Shown: positions 49,301-61,789 of the stretch, in pieces | How positions within the stretch are numbered: the first letter of the stretch is position 1 | How the letters are laid out: every line of letters starts with the position of its first letter | Position numbers and translations under genes: made by a program | NCBI RefSeq assembly: GCF_933775445.1 | Contig: NC_065877.1 | Span: forward strand, 29,884,001 to 29,948,000 | Length of the DNA stretch: 64,000 bases | Direction of reading: 5' to 3' | Source: Argentina anserina | Lineage: Eukaryota; Streptophyta; Magnoliopsida; Rosales; Rosaceae | Notes under the pieces: model-generated | Seen by the model: only the letters and a program-made list of their open reading frames with translations | Databases searched by the model: none | Told to the model about the DNA's origin: nothing

Positions 49301-51226
49301 GTAATACAGCTGCCCCAAGGATTTAAAAGTTATATGTGAGAGGAGATTGACTTTAGTTCAAATCGTTTGATTCAAAGCTATGTATTTATCGTTATTATTT
49401 ATATCTTCAGTTACTTTTGGAATCGAGATTGGAGATTGTAGATTGCAGATGGGTAGAAAGTAGGGACAAATCTAGTTTTTGGCGGTAATAGGAGAATTGA
49501 CCAAATAGACTATTTTATTACACTCAATGCTCAAAACCTAACCTGTCACCATATTGTGAACATTTCCTCCGACTGAAATGGAAATTGCTGGTTCCCTTAA
49601 ATATCTTCATGTGTTTTCCTAGGGCCTCATTTTTGTTGTGTTTTTGGCTCATTGATACAATTTGGAACTGTAGGATTCATTAGGCAAATCTGAATTTAGA
49701 ATAGAAAGAGGACAGCACTGCAGTTTTTCTATAAGCTCTAGGAAAGTTGGTCTTTTAGGATTCTATTAGGATTTGTATAATAGACTTGGTCTATTAGGTT
49801 TAGGAGTCCAAAACCATATTGTATCAGCAACTCCTAGTGATATAAATAGGAGCTGCAGGGGGTTTTCTAAGGATAAGGCAGAGCACAGAAAACCAGGAGC
49901 TAAGGGTGATAGAGAGATCTAGCAAGGGGATGGGAGTAGCATAGGGATTCCAATAAGTGCTTGTAATCAAGTTGTTATTCTCCATAGTGCTAGTGAATCT
50001 CAAGAGAGATCACACAGAGGACGTAGGCATTGCCGAACCTCTATAAATTGCTGTGTGCTGTGTTTCTGTTTTCAAGTTCATCTGTTAGCTTTGCTTATAT
50101 CGTAAAGTACATAGTAAAAGATCCAGGGGAGTCTACACAACAATTTTCTCATTCTGGCTTTTACACCAAGCTAAGCTGGGGGAAAATGGCCAAACTCTTG
50201 CTGCCAATATGATAGAATTTAATTGCTATTTTTCTCTTTTGCAGACCTACCCGCAAAGCATACAATATTTTGCTGGACGCATTTGCAGTATCAGGAATGG
50301 TGGACCAAGCTCGAACCGTCTTTAAAAGCATGAGAAGGGACAGGTATACTTTAGATACCTGCATGATGAATGCTATGTTCTGATCGTGTACCTTCCAAAA
50401 TTATATTAGCTGTGCCACAAATAGTGTCCTGGTGACTATTAGTGGCATTGAATGAGTAGTGAGCCATATGCAGTCTTACTGGAGTGAGACCTATAACATA
50501 CTGTGAAGGAGGCAAAAATGCCTGTAACACTACCTGTCACTAAAAAATTTACTCTCTGTTATCTGGGTAGTAATCTGTGTATATTGTTTCTTCAGGTATG
50601 AACCTGATATTTACTCATATACCACTATGCTGTCAGCTTATGTAAATGCACCTGACATGGAGGGTGCTGAAAATTTTTTCACAAGACTAAAGGTAGATGG
50701 ATTTAAACCCAACGTCGTCACATATGGGACCTTAATCAAAGGGTATGCTAAGACAAATGATATTGAGAAGATGATGGAGAAGTATGAGGAAATGCAGGCA
50801 TGTGGTGTCAAACCAAATCAAACGATCTTGACAACCATGATGGATGCGTATGGCAGGAACAGAGATTTTGGGAGTGCTGTTGTGTGGTACAAGGAAATGG
50901 AATCATGCAGGCTTCGTCCTGATCAAAAAGCAAAGAATATCCTTTTATCTTTGGCAAAAACAGCAGAAGAACAACAGTTAGCTAACCAAGTTGTAGGATA
51001 CTTGGATAGTAGCAATGAACAAGGACTTGGTCGTTTATCAATTTCCGTTGGTGAGAATGATGAGGATGAAGATGATGAGGATGAAGATGATAGTTATGAT
51101 GAGGAAGTCGACGGCCCTTCACATGTAACTCTATCAGATGACAATAAACAAGAGCATGAGCTGATCTATTTAAATGGTGATAGTGAAAAGAACCCCGAGG
51201 ACTTGCTTACAGTGGCTGAATTGTAA
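46381..51226 (+). CDS. PPR protein, At3g59040 type
   Basis: P-class pentatricopeptide repeat protein, an organellar RNA-binding type, probably plastid-targeted. Seven exons: 46381-46436, 46719-47031, 47448-47738, 47851-48099, 49148-49272, 50245-50343, 50596-51226 (587 residues, similar to the Arabidopsis protein). A conserved pre-repeat region (MLSPRKFLQKRKKMEVFKDA, GTLVRFKQLRKWNLVAE) precedes about ten 35-residue repeats (for example PNVISHTALMEAYGKGGRYNNAEAIF and PNVVTYGTLIKGYAKTNDIEKMM). Residues 532-550 form a Glu/Asp-rich run. No E, DYW or SMR domain is present. The start at 46381 fits the Arabidopsis N-terminus best; an in-frame ATG at 46201 is the alternative. Introns four and five hold LTR remnants. 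In Arabidopsis this gene lies between PAO3 and TT12. Confidence 0.93.
48368..48857 (+). mobile_element. Copia-type LTR remnant in PPR intron 4
   Basis: Begins TGTTGGGTTTCC and ends about CACTACA. It contains a TATA-like GGCTATATAAGGAGG and an R/U5-like part (GGTGGATGTAGGCAAAGC, typical of copia LTRs). A sequence resembling the Met-tRNA primer site (TTGTTATCAGC) follows at 48863. No target duplication was found, so it may be a 5' LTR fragment rather than a clean solo LTR. Confidence 0.65.
49634..50142 (+). mobile_element. Copia-type solo LTR in PPR intron 5
   Basis: Begins TGTTGTGT and ends ACACAACA, perfect 8-bp inverse ends. The 5-bp duplication ATTTT flanks it on both sides (49629-49633 and 50143-50147). 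The inside holds a TATA-like GTGATATAAATAGGAG and GAGGACGTAGGCATTGCCG, typical of copia LTR R/U5 regions. Length 509 bp, no internal domain, so a solo LTR left by recombination. Confidence 0.9.
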
Positions 51227-51809
51227 AGTTGGGATCAACTATTTTGTGGTATAGTCACATTACGTAGTGTTCATTATTAATTCAACAAGATCACCCCAAG
51301 AGTTAATACGTGGGAATTGAATCATTCCACTACTTTTTTGGTATTTAAGCGAGTAAGCTCATTGTTCTTTTTACGGTTTTTACTGTGAAAGCGCTGCATC
51401 CTCCAGAGCGAAATGTGCAATTTTGGATTTCGTTCAGTATCAATTACAAAGGCTTGTTATTCAAAGTGTCTAGTGTCACTTCCTTGGAGCTAAAGGTTGT
51501 ACTATTGGAGGCTTACATTACAACTCCATACGGTAGAGCATGTACATCGGCATCTGCATACTACAAGAGTTTGACTCCTTCCTTCACCCTTAAACAATGA
51601 GATGAAAAAAGCAAGTACTGATAGCAGTATCTTGTTGTAAAATAAGTACTGCTGCTGTTTGATAAAAAAAAAAAAACGAGGGTCACCTTAAAGGCTTAAA
51701 CAATCTAAATTAGCTACATCTGATTGGTTACAGGGAAAGAAACAAACATGTAGCCCAAGTCTCCTCGACAATGTTACTGAGGTTTTAACTGTGAACATTT
51801 CTTATAGAC
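51227..51809. other. Convergent 3' regions of the PPR and MATE genes
   Basis: The stop codons of the two convergent genes are 583 bases apart. The stretch should contain both 3' UTRs. The open frame at 51385-51600 is unsupported. Confidence 0.55.
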
Positions 51810-54170
51810 TCATACGTCCTCCTCCTCCAAGAGTAAGCGTTCTACAGTTGCAGAACTCTTCAATCTCTCAGCTGCATTTGCAACCTGCACAAACAAAAAC
51901 ATGATGGAAGCCGTTGGTCACAACGCGGCCACATTCAGTTCACATCCACTGTGTATTCTTATGGTATGAGACATTCACCAGAATATAAGTTACCTGAGCA
52001 TCCCAATCGGTTCTGGCAGTGAGAACAATTAGAGTTGCTGTCTGTAAAAATACTCCAATAATCATCCCCCACCAAATACCCTGAAAATTAACACAAAACA
52101 TTGCATTATTTTAAAACATTTAGAGCTACAAAAGCATTTACTGTGTTAAGTGTGAGGTAGAGTTTTCAAATACTTACTGCTACTCCCATACTAGTTTTGA
52201 AGCCAAGAACACACCCAATTGGAAGACCGATGATGTAGTAACAAGTCAGGTTCACATAAGCTACAACTCCTTGCCATCCACTTCCAATTGCAACACCTGA
52301 AATTCCACGCATCAAATATCAGAAATGGTGCCTGACTGAGATGTTTTCTACTGTGTCTAGCATATATATATATACTGTCACTACCTGAGAGTATAGGTTG
52401 AATGCCGTTCAAGAAAACAGAGATGGCTAGCAAGGGGATCAAATTAGACACTGCCTCAATAACCTCAGCGTCACTCGTAAATGACTTGCTCAATCCAACT
52501 TTGAATATCAGCACAATAGCACTGAACACTATGCTAATAAGGATGCTAGTCCCATTCACTACAAACACTGAAAATTTGGCGACCTTTGGATGACCAGCAC
52601 CTAGCTCATTACTCACTCGAACACTGCATAAGCCAAATCGCATTATCAGGAAGATACTTCTTATACATTCTGCCAAGGAAAAATTGAAACCTCTTGAGAT
52701 ATGTCACAAACCTTGCTGCTGCAGCAAGGCCTAGCATAAATTGCATGTCCCAGTTCAAGTAGTTCATGCTGGAGTCATTAGGACATGAAAAATTAGATAC
52801 CAATGCGAGTTAAACATGCAACTGATCAAATTGACTGAGAAAATTAAAAGACATACCAGATAGAAATGGAGTCCAGTGAGATTGTAGGGTTGGCTAGAAG
52901 CCCTGATATCAGCACTAACCCTTGATTATACCAGATCTCCAAACTACATAGTACCATTATTGAACTCAGTTTTATGAGGTAAATAAAAAGAAAAGGACTG
53001 GAAAGGCGAAAAACTTGAAATGCATATATTTATATACATACCACAACATGATAGCAGAAGCAATAGTTAGCTTGCAATAAGGCCAAAATCCGGAGAAAGC
53101 TTTCCAGGAAAATCCAGTCCAAGTTTCCTTGCAGTTGGGGCTTACTAAAATGTAAATCCCAAACGTAATCGCAAGCAACCACCAAGAAAAGCTCAGTGTA
53201 AGAGCAGCACCTATTAGTCCATAGTCCAGAACATAAACTACCAACCAAGTGAAAAGAATATGAAGGAGGAACACTCCAATGGACATGTATGCCAAAGGGT
53301 TCACTATCTTCTGTGCCTGAAGGAACCTCCGTTGTGGACAGTTTATGGCAAATGCATAGAGTTGAGGAATTAAGCCTCGCGCATAGATTTGACCCTGTTC
53401 TGCTATGCTCTCGCTTTGGCCTATGGCTATGAGAATTGGACCTGACCACCAGTACAAAAATGTAAGGAGGACTGCTGCTCCCAAGTGCAAGATGATTGCT
53501 CTTTGGCATATGATCCCCATTGCTCCTAAATGTTTAGCTCCATATGCTTGTCCACAAACAGTTTGTACAGCACACGCCATGCCCAGCTTAAGATTCAAAG
53601 CAAGAAATCAAGAGTTTAGCTGACGTCAGACTAAAAGAGTATTGACTAATGTTTATCAAACAAGTAAAACACAAAGAAATGAAAAACTGAGATGAGTTAA
53701 GCGTATATGATTCAAGTTCACAGTCTCAGAACATTTTAAATGGTTGCAAAAAAAACAATTAGTTTTCATGCATTCAAACAAGTAAAAACATGAGATGAAA
53801 ATGAACGATGTATAGGTACATTTGAGGCACATACCATAATCCCAAAAGCAAGACCTTGGATTCCCACACTAGCAATAGAGGCTCCAGCAAGCTCCAATGC
53901 ACCCAGATGGCCACAAAACATGAGTGTCACAAAGGTGAGCATGTAATTGAAAACTGAAACAACAATCGACGAGCCAGATAAAATCCATAGCAGCCTGGAC
54001 TCCCATGCAACTAGCCTAGGCCACCACCTCAGTGCTATAGGCCTTAACTCAAAAAACTCTTCAACCGCCGCAGATGACAAGTCCGGAATTCGGGAATGTG
54101 AGTCAAGTCGGTGGAGCAGTGGCTGGTACTGCTCCGATAGCCTGGTGGTAGTGTCAGCCGGCTGAGCCAT
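51810..54170 (-). CDS. TT12: TT12/DTX41-type MATE flavonoid transporter
   Basis: Multidrug and toxin extrusion transporter; Arabidopsis TT12 is a tonoplast flavonoid/H+ antiporter that loads proanthocyanidin precursors into the vacuole. Eight exons in transcript order: 54170-53835, 53586-53042, 52943-52857, 52768-52712, 52623-52385, 52296-52178, 52080-51994, 51884-51810 (514 residues; Arabidopsis 507). Close family blocks are RWWPRLVAWESRLLW, SVGIQGLAFGIMLGMACAVQTVCGQAYGAK, FLQAQKIVNPLAYMS, SPNCKETWTGFSW, LEIWYNQGLVLISGLL, VRVSNELGAGHPKVAK, FLNGIQPILSGVAIGSGWQ and GIWWGMIIGVFLQT. Twelve membrane spans are expected. All introns are GT-AG. I chose the ATG at 54170 over one at 54233 because it matches the family start. 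Other DTX members are possible but fit less well. Confidence 0.94.
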
Positions 54171-55240
54171 CACTAGATGATGTTGAAAGTTGAAACTATG
54201 AGTGTTGTGTAACTTGGAAGACAAAGCAGACACGATGTGCTTAAATCATGTTACGTTAGGATACAGAAAACAGAGCGGGAAAGTTATAATTATAAGGTCT
54301 AACTAACATTCCAAATTGATAGGAACCAACCAGTATCACCATGTGCTCTGCTATTTAGCAGAGTAAGTAGCACGCGAATTTACCTACTACAGTAAAATAT
54401 TATGTTCAGAAAGCTCGATCTTAAAACCCATGCTACCATATATGCAAGTGAAATGATATATCCAAACACTGGTTTCAAGTTCAAGCACTAGTTCACTAGC
54501 ACAAAGACATTGAAGATATCAAAATCTCAGCTATGAGTTGTCTGCATTATCTGTTCTTGTTTTATATATTTATTTGGGAGGCGACTGAGATACAAAGGGA
54601 GTAGAAGACTGAGATGTAAAGACATGAGAGTCTAAATTTTGGCTTCTCTTGGTTGGAGCTAGTGTAGTTGGGGCGGAAGCTGCGGAACCAAATGCTTTGA
54701 CCTCACGCAACACAACTTAATGCAAATTATGCTTTGAGCTCAAGCAACACAAAACAAATAAATTTCAAAGTATTTGAGAGTAAACTAATTTTCTGCGACT
54801 TGTTTCGATTGACTGCATGTATATAACTGACAATACTCTCTTTATTAGAGTATATTGACGTACGATGGAGTGATCATGTTTTTGGGTTGGGAGACAATAA
54901 GAGGGGATTCCTTCCACACTCACATTGGCATGATCACCGAAGTATAATTCACAGGGTGCAAACGGTACGTATCTTCCATCCTTCTATACTCAGATCTTCT
55001 GCAACGTTAAAAATTTAGCAAACCACCAGATGAAATCAAAACCTGTTTCTCGAAAAAAAAGAAGAAGTGTTGCATGCTTATGAAAATACAGCTCACGAAT
55101 CTCAAACTTAAATTTCTTTTTGATACAAGGATGCCGACCATTTATTGGGATAAAATCAAATTAAAACAAGACAGGAGTACGTTCAGCTGCAACCAAATCC
55201 AAATTTACATAAATGCTAGGAATGAAAATGCAGAAATTGA
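54171..55240. other. Spacer between the MATE and WAK genes
   Basis: About 1.07 kb that should contain the MATE promoter and the WAK 3' UTR. No additional gene or element ends were found. Confidence 0.5.
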
Positions 55241-58114
55241 TTAGCTAGACATTAGTGGTACTAGTGACTCAAATGATGAAGCAGTGTAATCATCCATAGC
55301 TGACCCTGTAGCAACATCCCAAGGACAAATTACTTCATTTCTGACATACTCAGCCTCTTCACGATTTTGTTGTGTGTTTGAAGAGCTTATTGATTTATAA
55401 ATCACCTCCAACTCCATTGCAACTTCTTTCATGGTAGGTCGTCTCCTCCCATTCATATCTAGACATCTTTTTGCAAGATCAGCAACTGCCAAAATATCTC
55501 CTGTTGTACCATCCACCTTAACTCGAGCATCAATGATATCGAACAAGTTATTCTCCTCCACTGAAAGATTGAAGTATGAAACAAGGCCTCTGGCTTCTTG
55601 TGACCTTGTTAAAGAAACTGGTTTTTCTCCAGTTAGGAGCTCAACAAGGACCACCCCAAAGCCATACACATCACTTTTGTCAGTAAATTGACTTGATATG
55701 AAGTACTCTGGATCCAAGTAACCAAATGTACCATGTACAAATGTGGTTAGGTGTGTCTGGTCTAAGGAAACTGATCTTGAAGTCCCAAAATCTGCAACTT
55801 TTGCTCTGTACCTATCATCTAGTAGTATGTTTGTAGACTTGATATCACGGTGGTAAATTGGAAAACCAGCTGCCGAGTGTAAGTATGATAGAGCTCCAGC
55901 AACTTCTGCAGAAATCCGTAAGCGCATTTCCCATGTAAGTGGGAACTCTTCATTATGTTCGTGGAGATACTGGTAGATAGTTCCTTTGGGTATGAATTCA
56001 TAAACCAAAAGAGGAACTTCGGTCTCCAAACAGCAACCCAATAGTTTAACCACATTCCTGTGATTAATTTGTGAAAGAATGACAATCTCATTAATGAACT
56101 GTCCTACTTCTCCTCCATCAACTATTTTGGACTTCTTTACGGCAACAATTCTTCCATCTGCCAACATTCCTTTGTAAACAGTACCTTGACCTCCTTGGCC
56201 AAGTATTCTATCTACATTATAACGATCTGTGGCCTTTTCTAATTCCTTTGCGTCGAACAGCTTAATTTTCTCAACATTAACTTCACCGGAAGAGAGTTGC
56301 TGCTCTAATAATAGTCCCCCGTTTTGTTTGAAAAACTTCTTCTTGAGTTTGATGTTTTTCATTTTCTTCCAAAGCTTGACCAACCACCATGCACCAATTA
56401 GGAGAACTATCAATCCAAGACCACTGCCGATACCTGCTCAGGACTCAGGTCAATAAGGAGAAATGTTAATTAATCAAATCTAATTTTTGTTAGATTGTGA
56501 AAATGTAACATATGTATAGAATCTAGAAGAAGAATAAATTCAGAAGCTCAGGAATTCAGAAGGACACAAAAGGAATCTCTGAAGTACTTACGAAGCGAAC
56601 AATGGTTATCGATGGATTATGGATTGCCAACAAAAAAATAAAAAAATAATAATCAAAAGTTTGAATTCCATACCAACAATCTTGCTTAATAAAGGAGATA
56701 CAAGGGGAGAATTGGGAGAAAGATGATTCGTAATTACGTATTATCATTTCCACAAAGCAAGATGATCATCTTATTTCTGTACTTGCAAAACTTACTGTAT
56801 ATAAAAAAAAGGTGAAAAAGAAGTACTATAAAGACATGCATGATGATCAACTCTTCAGTTCCGATGACCTCAAAAGTTCTAGAGTCATATGCATCAATAA
56901 TTCAAAATGATGTCGAACTGGTCGACTGGCCGGACATACCTATGAAGATTACTTTAACGCGTGACTTTGTTTCAGGGTAGCGGCTCTTGCACCCCCAACC
57001 ATTATTACGATTGTAACATACGTACTCTGGTTCACATTCAGCTCTGTATTTAGGATCCTGACATTCATCGATATCTGAAGAGTGCAAAAACGAAGTTATA
57101 ATGATGGTAAAGTTCCTGGTCTATAAAAAAATGAATATCGATTAGTGTGGGCTGTGTTGCTCTTGTAAATGAGTCAAAAAAAAAACTATATGTATGTCCA
57201 CCTCTGCATCCTTTTGGAAGATATGGATTTCCCTGATGGCCATAATCACAGACACATTTAAGCCTTAAGGATTCAGATATTGAATAGCTGTCATTGTAAG
57301 ATCTACAATAACCATCAAACTCATCGGTCGTCTCATTCCAATATCCTGACCTTGATCCATTTGCTTGTACAAAGGTCCCGAAAATATCAAATGTTGAATG
57401 GTACAAGTTCCATTGTAGCACAACGGGGACTTGGTCCATATCACTGGTGGCAGAAATATTTGTTGAATTTTTGGCAAATGACTCAAACCATTCACGATCA
57501 ACCAAAAATGCATAGCTGCATGAACTATTAGACGGCTGGAAACTAGTATTGTAGGCAGAGAGGAACGGAGGAATCACAGTCTGGCAGCAATTGACACCAT
57601 TGCAGGTATTAAGGCTGCTACTATTTGTACTATCAGTAGAATCATCATAACATTCGGACCTGCACCCGGCTGAAATGGTAACACCCTCTGAGCTCGAGGT
57701 GATTGTCGCCATGACACCGCAACCAACTGCTGTGAATATGTTCTCCTGTGAGAACATAAAAGGGCTTCTCTCCAAGTTGACTGCCTGACGAGTTTGCTTA
57801 TCGCTGCAGTTAGAGAAGGCGATCGGGTTTCTGACCTTTAGTGTGCCATCAACAGAAATTTCTAGCACCTCCAGATTGGTGCCGTTCAACAATGGTCTAG
57901 GAGAGCCAGTAGAGTTGTCACATAATACCTGGAACCAGTTGTCTTTAATGTGACAACCTGCTCCTATCCCAAAAGGGTATGGGATTTCAATGCTTCCACA
58001 ATGAGATGGACAATAAGGCTTTGCTATGGGTGCTTCTGATGCTACAACTAGTACTTCAGTACTACTCATAGACCAAACTAACAGAGTAATATGAAATAGC
58101 AACTGGGCAGCCAT
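55241..58114 (-). CDS. Wall-associated receptor kinase (WAK type)
   Basis: Plasma-membrane Ser/Thr receptor kinase whose outer part binds pectin in known relatives. Three exons in transcript order: 58114-57202, 57074-56940, 56433-55241 (746 residues), with phase-1 introns, the classic WAK layout. Signal peptide is about residues 1-26. The galacturonan-binding domain starts [15 protein letters not shown] at 35-49. The EGF-like calcium-binding start DIDEC lies at 305-309. A membrane span is at about 352-371. Kinase features are the glycine loop GQGGQG at 428-433, VAVKK with the lysine near 449, HRDIKSTN with D546, DFG at 564-566, and [10 protein letters not shown]. The kinase is of RD type and looks active. 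The EGF part shows only four cysteines. WAKs come in clusters; no second copy lies in the window. Confidence 0.93.
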
Positions 58115-58882
58115 TCTGCTTGTTCTATCTGGTAGTTGGAAGTTTACTACTAGCTAGCTGGAAAACCAATCATATATATGAAGTCTAAATCTTTCTTGGA
58201 CTACAAATAATTGGAACGGAAAGATGAAGGTAAAGAGAAATTGAGTTCCTTGAAACTTCTTGCTGCTTCCTTCTATCTATTTCTGAGTCAATTTCCAAGG
58301 AACGATTAGTCCTGCTATTTAAATCGAGAGATGTTTCTTGGTCAAATGTTATTCTTAAATCAAATTTGTTCTGATAACATTATATCCAGCATTCTTCCAG
58401 AACGTAGACATTTTCCAACACCTTGTCTCTATTTTTCAGTTTCTTATACTGATACGTGGTTGGATATTCTTCCCAGAGTTTTTAGGTCTAAATGTCCTAA
58501 ATTTCTATCATTTTTGATTTGATTACTCTAGAAACCGACCGAAATTTATATGATTTCAACATAGAAAAGCATTAAATCACAACAATCATTGTTATCCTTT
58601 CCACCTTAAATTAGTTTTGCATACTCCAGCAGTCATACTTGAACAATTCGAAGTATTATAAGAAGGTACGAGTCAAAAGAAGAAAATTCGTTAGAGATGT
58701 TGAAAGCAACACTTCCCTGTTGTTTGTGATTTAAAGTGTTCAATATTCATCTCTCCCGCTCCTAAAATTTTAGTGCTCCCTCTATCAGAGTTAGCTTGCC
58801 TAATGTATGTATATACTTGCCAATTTTCTCAAAATTAAAGACAAAAAATATTACTGATCAAAATCACTTGATGCCGAGGCAA
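58115..58882. other. WAK promoter region and spacer
   Basis: Upstream sequence of the reverse-strand WAK gene. CATATATATG at about 58171-58180 could be its TATA region. No other gene was found. Confidence 0.45.
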
Positions 58883-58891
58883 TATTTTAAA

Positions 58892-59842
58892 GGTAAAATT
58901 GCTAAAATACACCCCCAAATTTGGTTAAAATTGTCAATTTGCACCCCAAACTTGTATTTGAGTCAATTTACCTCCTAAGCTTGGTAAAAATTGCCGATTT
59001 GCACCCCATCTGTTAAATTTAACTGTTTTCATCCAATTTTGCGTCAAATGTCATGCACATGAGGGATAATGTTGTCATTTTATATTTATTTTTTTCTTAA
59101 AAACAAATACAAATATTCTTTAAAATGAGGATTATTTGTTAATTAAATTATTTATTTACATCTTTTTTCTATATAGTTAACCCAACTTCGAATTATATAT
59201 TCAACATACTCACCTATTCAAATTTAGTGTGTTGTATATATATATATATATACACATTGTTGGAGGAGGAACGAAACGAGAATAATAACGACGTAATGGA
59301 ACAAAACGTAACCATTTAATTATTGATAATGAGCCCTATATATAGGCATTACATAACTACAATCCCGTAAGATTCGGAGTCCTAATCTATTACAGAGATG
59401 CGAATCTATCTCTAACATGAAACCTAATAAGGCTAAGACACACACAATGATAGAATAGTAATTCTCCCAGAACACACATTTATTTTTAATTTTCAATGTA
59501 TTTATTTATATTTTTCTAATATCTTTTAACATACTATATCACGTAAAATAATAAATATATAAATCAATAACATGTTTCGAAAAAAAAATTGTAACAAGTG
59601 TTCATCTTAAGTAATTTTATTAATTTATTTCATTATTAAATATGAATAAATATATAATGAAAATATTGTCCCTCAAATGCATGACATGTGACTTAAAATT
59701 GGATGAAAAACATTAAATTTAACGGATATGGTGCAAATCGGTAATTTTTACTAAGTTTAGGAGGTAAATTGACTCAAATGCAAGTTCATAGTGTAAATTA
59801 ACAATTATGACCAAGTTTGGAGTGCAAATCGGCCTTTTTACC
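58892..59842. mobile_element. Mutator-type MITE with ~200-bp inverted ends
   Basis: The ends GGTAAAATTGC and, inverted, GGCCTTTTTACC open long inverted repeats of about 200 bp (58892-59090 and 59660-59842; both contain GTGCAAATCGG/GCCGATTTGCACC blocks). The 9-bp duplication TATTTTAAA flanks it perfectly (58883-58891 and 59843-59851), as for Mutator elements. There is no transposase. A solo LTR is nested at 59258-59474. Confidence 0.92.
59258..59474. mobile_element. Short solo LTR nested in the MULE MITE
   Basis: Begins TGTTGGAGG and ends CCCAGAACA. The 5-bp duplication CACAT lies on both sides (59253-59257 and 59475-59479). CCCTATATATAGGC inside could be a TATA motif. At 217 bp it is short for an LTR. 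Confidence 0.82.
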
Positions 59843-59851
59843 TATTTTAAA

Positions 59852-60109
59852 AGAGCAGAGAGAATGAAAACAAACGCTTCCATGCAATCTCTTTGTGCCA
59901 ACGGGCAATGGCTGCAGTGGTATAACATGATCTTGAGTCTTCTACACATACACGCGCATGTGAACAGACCCAGAAGCAAAAGCGTCTGAAGCAACATCTC
60001 ACTTCTCTGGCTAAAAATTATGTTAGAGAAGAAAAACGAGGGAGCATGAACCCTAGAGCCTGGAAGTAGAAATGGAAATACGTAATTAGGTTCAGAAGAT
60101 TTGTTGCTT
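59852..60109. other. Spacer
   Basis: Short stretch between a MITE and a large solo LTR. No gene was seen. Confidence 0.45.
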
Positions 60110-60863
60110 GCTGCTGTAACGATCCCAAAATTTCGAGCTTAAAAACTCAAAATTCCAAAGTCGTTAAACACTAAACAATTTCAATCAAATTGAAATCATT
60201 TAAAATGCACAGCGGATCATCACTGAGTTCTCAATACAACTCAGAAAACCAATTATTACAAACCAAACATATAATTCAACATTATATCAATTGGAAATGT
60301 ATAATCCTCACAAGATTGTCACACCAAATCCTCACGCATGCTGGAGATAAATAACTTCAAGTCCTCTGAGCGGTCCGTCAATTCCCGCTAATCCACACCT
60401 GCGGAGTTATCCACTACACCATCGAATTGGTGCACCGGGATTGTAAACACAAACCCGGTAAGCTTTACAGCTCGTATGAGTAAAATGAAAATATATAACT
60501 CGCATATCAATATATACGAAAATCCACAAATCAAACAAATATAAATGCACTCATGAGTCAGTGGACGGCCCATCTGGTTGTCCCAAAGAAAAAGAAGCGC
60601 TCATGAGAAATTAAGTAACCCTTCTGGTTACCCAAATGCATTTATAATACGGGTACCAAGAACGCTGGTACACATCTGTTACCCCTCTCGTAATACACCG
60701 CCGATATTGGATAGCCACCCGCTACCCAACATCCAAAACAGTCTGAGTACCCATGAGCAGATAACCACCCGTTACCTCACATGCAGTACTAAGACAGACA
60801 GACTAGAGCTCTAACTGTATCGTAACTTTCGCCCGGCCAAAGGCTAGGTTCCGACTTGCCAAA

Positions 60864-61140
60864 CACGTACAATAATCTCACATCATATTGTACCAATCAC
60901 GTCCGAAGACAAATCAACATTTTAACAATCTCAATGTTAAAAATCACGTACAATAATCTCACATCATATTGTACCAAAAATCATGTCCGAAGACAAATCA
61001 ACATTTTAACAATCTCAATGTTAAAATCACGTACAATAATCTCACATCATATTGTACCAAAAATCATGTCCGAAGACAAATCAACATTTTAACAAACTCA
61101 ATGTTAAAATCACGTACAATAATCTCACATCATATTGTAC
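60864..61140. repeat. Tandem 81-83 bp repeats in the large LTR
   Basis: CACGTACAATAATCTCAC recurs at 60864, 60945, 61028 and 61111, with the block CGTCCGAAGACAAATC between copies. A degenerate copy appears near 61386. Confidence 0.92.
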
Positions 61141-61789
61141 AAATCAAAATCACATGCTCGATATTTAAATCTCGTCATCGAAATGACATAAATCACGATA
61201 AAATCATAACAGTATATTATATAGCAAACTATATATATATGTACATATTTACCATTTATACAATATATATATAATCCATTATATCGTATACATGTCATAT
61301 TTCATAAACACGTCCGAAGACAAAAACTCGTCCGAAGACAAAACTCGTCCGAAGACAAAACATTTTAACAAACTCATGTTAAAACCACGTACAATAATCA
61401 CACCTCATATTGTACAAAAATCACATCACATGCTCAACATTTAATTCTCGTCATTCGAAATGACCAATTTCAACGAATTCATAACAGTATATAATATAGC
61501 AAACTATATATATATGTACTTATTACCATTTATACGATATATACGTAATCCACTATATTGTATACGTGTCGTAATTCAATATTAAAAACTCTTGCAAAAA
61601 TCTTGGAATCACCGCAAGGGTAGATTCGTAAATAAGTGAGATTTTACTCACCTTCTTTCCTGCGTGCAACTTCCACGACCCTGAAAGTAATTTCCTCACT
61701 CGTTTCGTCAGTCACCTAATAGCACGATAAATGCTTAGAAAATGATACTTAAAATATCAGGTGACGAGTTCAGCACAGCTAAATGTTGT

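Noticed and set aside
60862..61450. Possible CRISPR-like spaced repeats
   Set aside because: The repeats are contiguous 81-83 bp tandem units inside a plant LTR with no distinct spacers.
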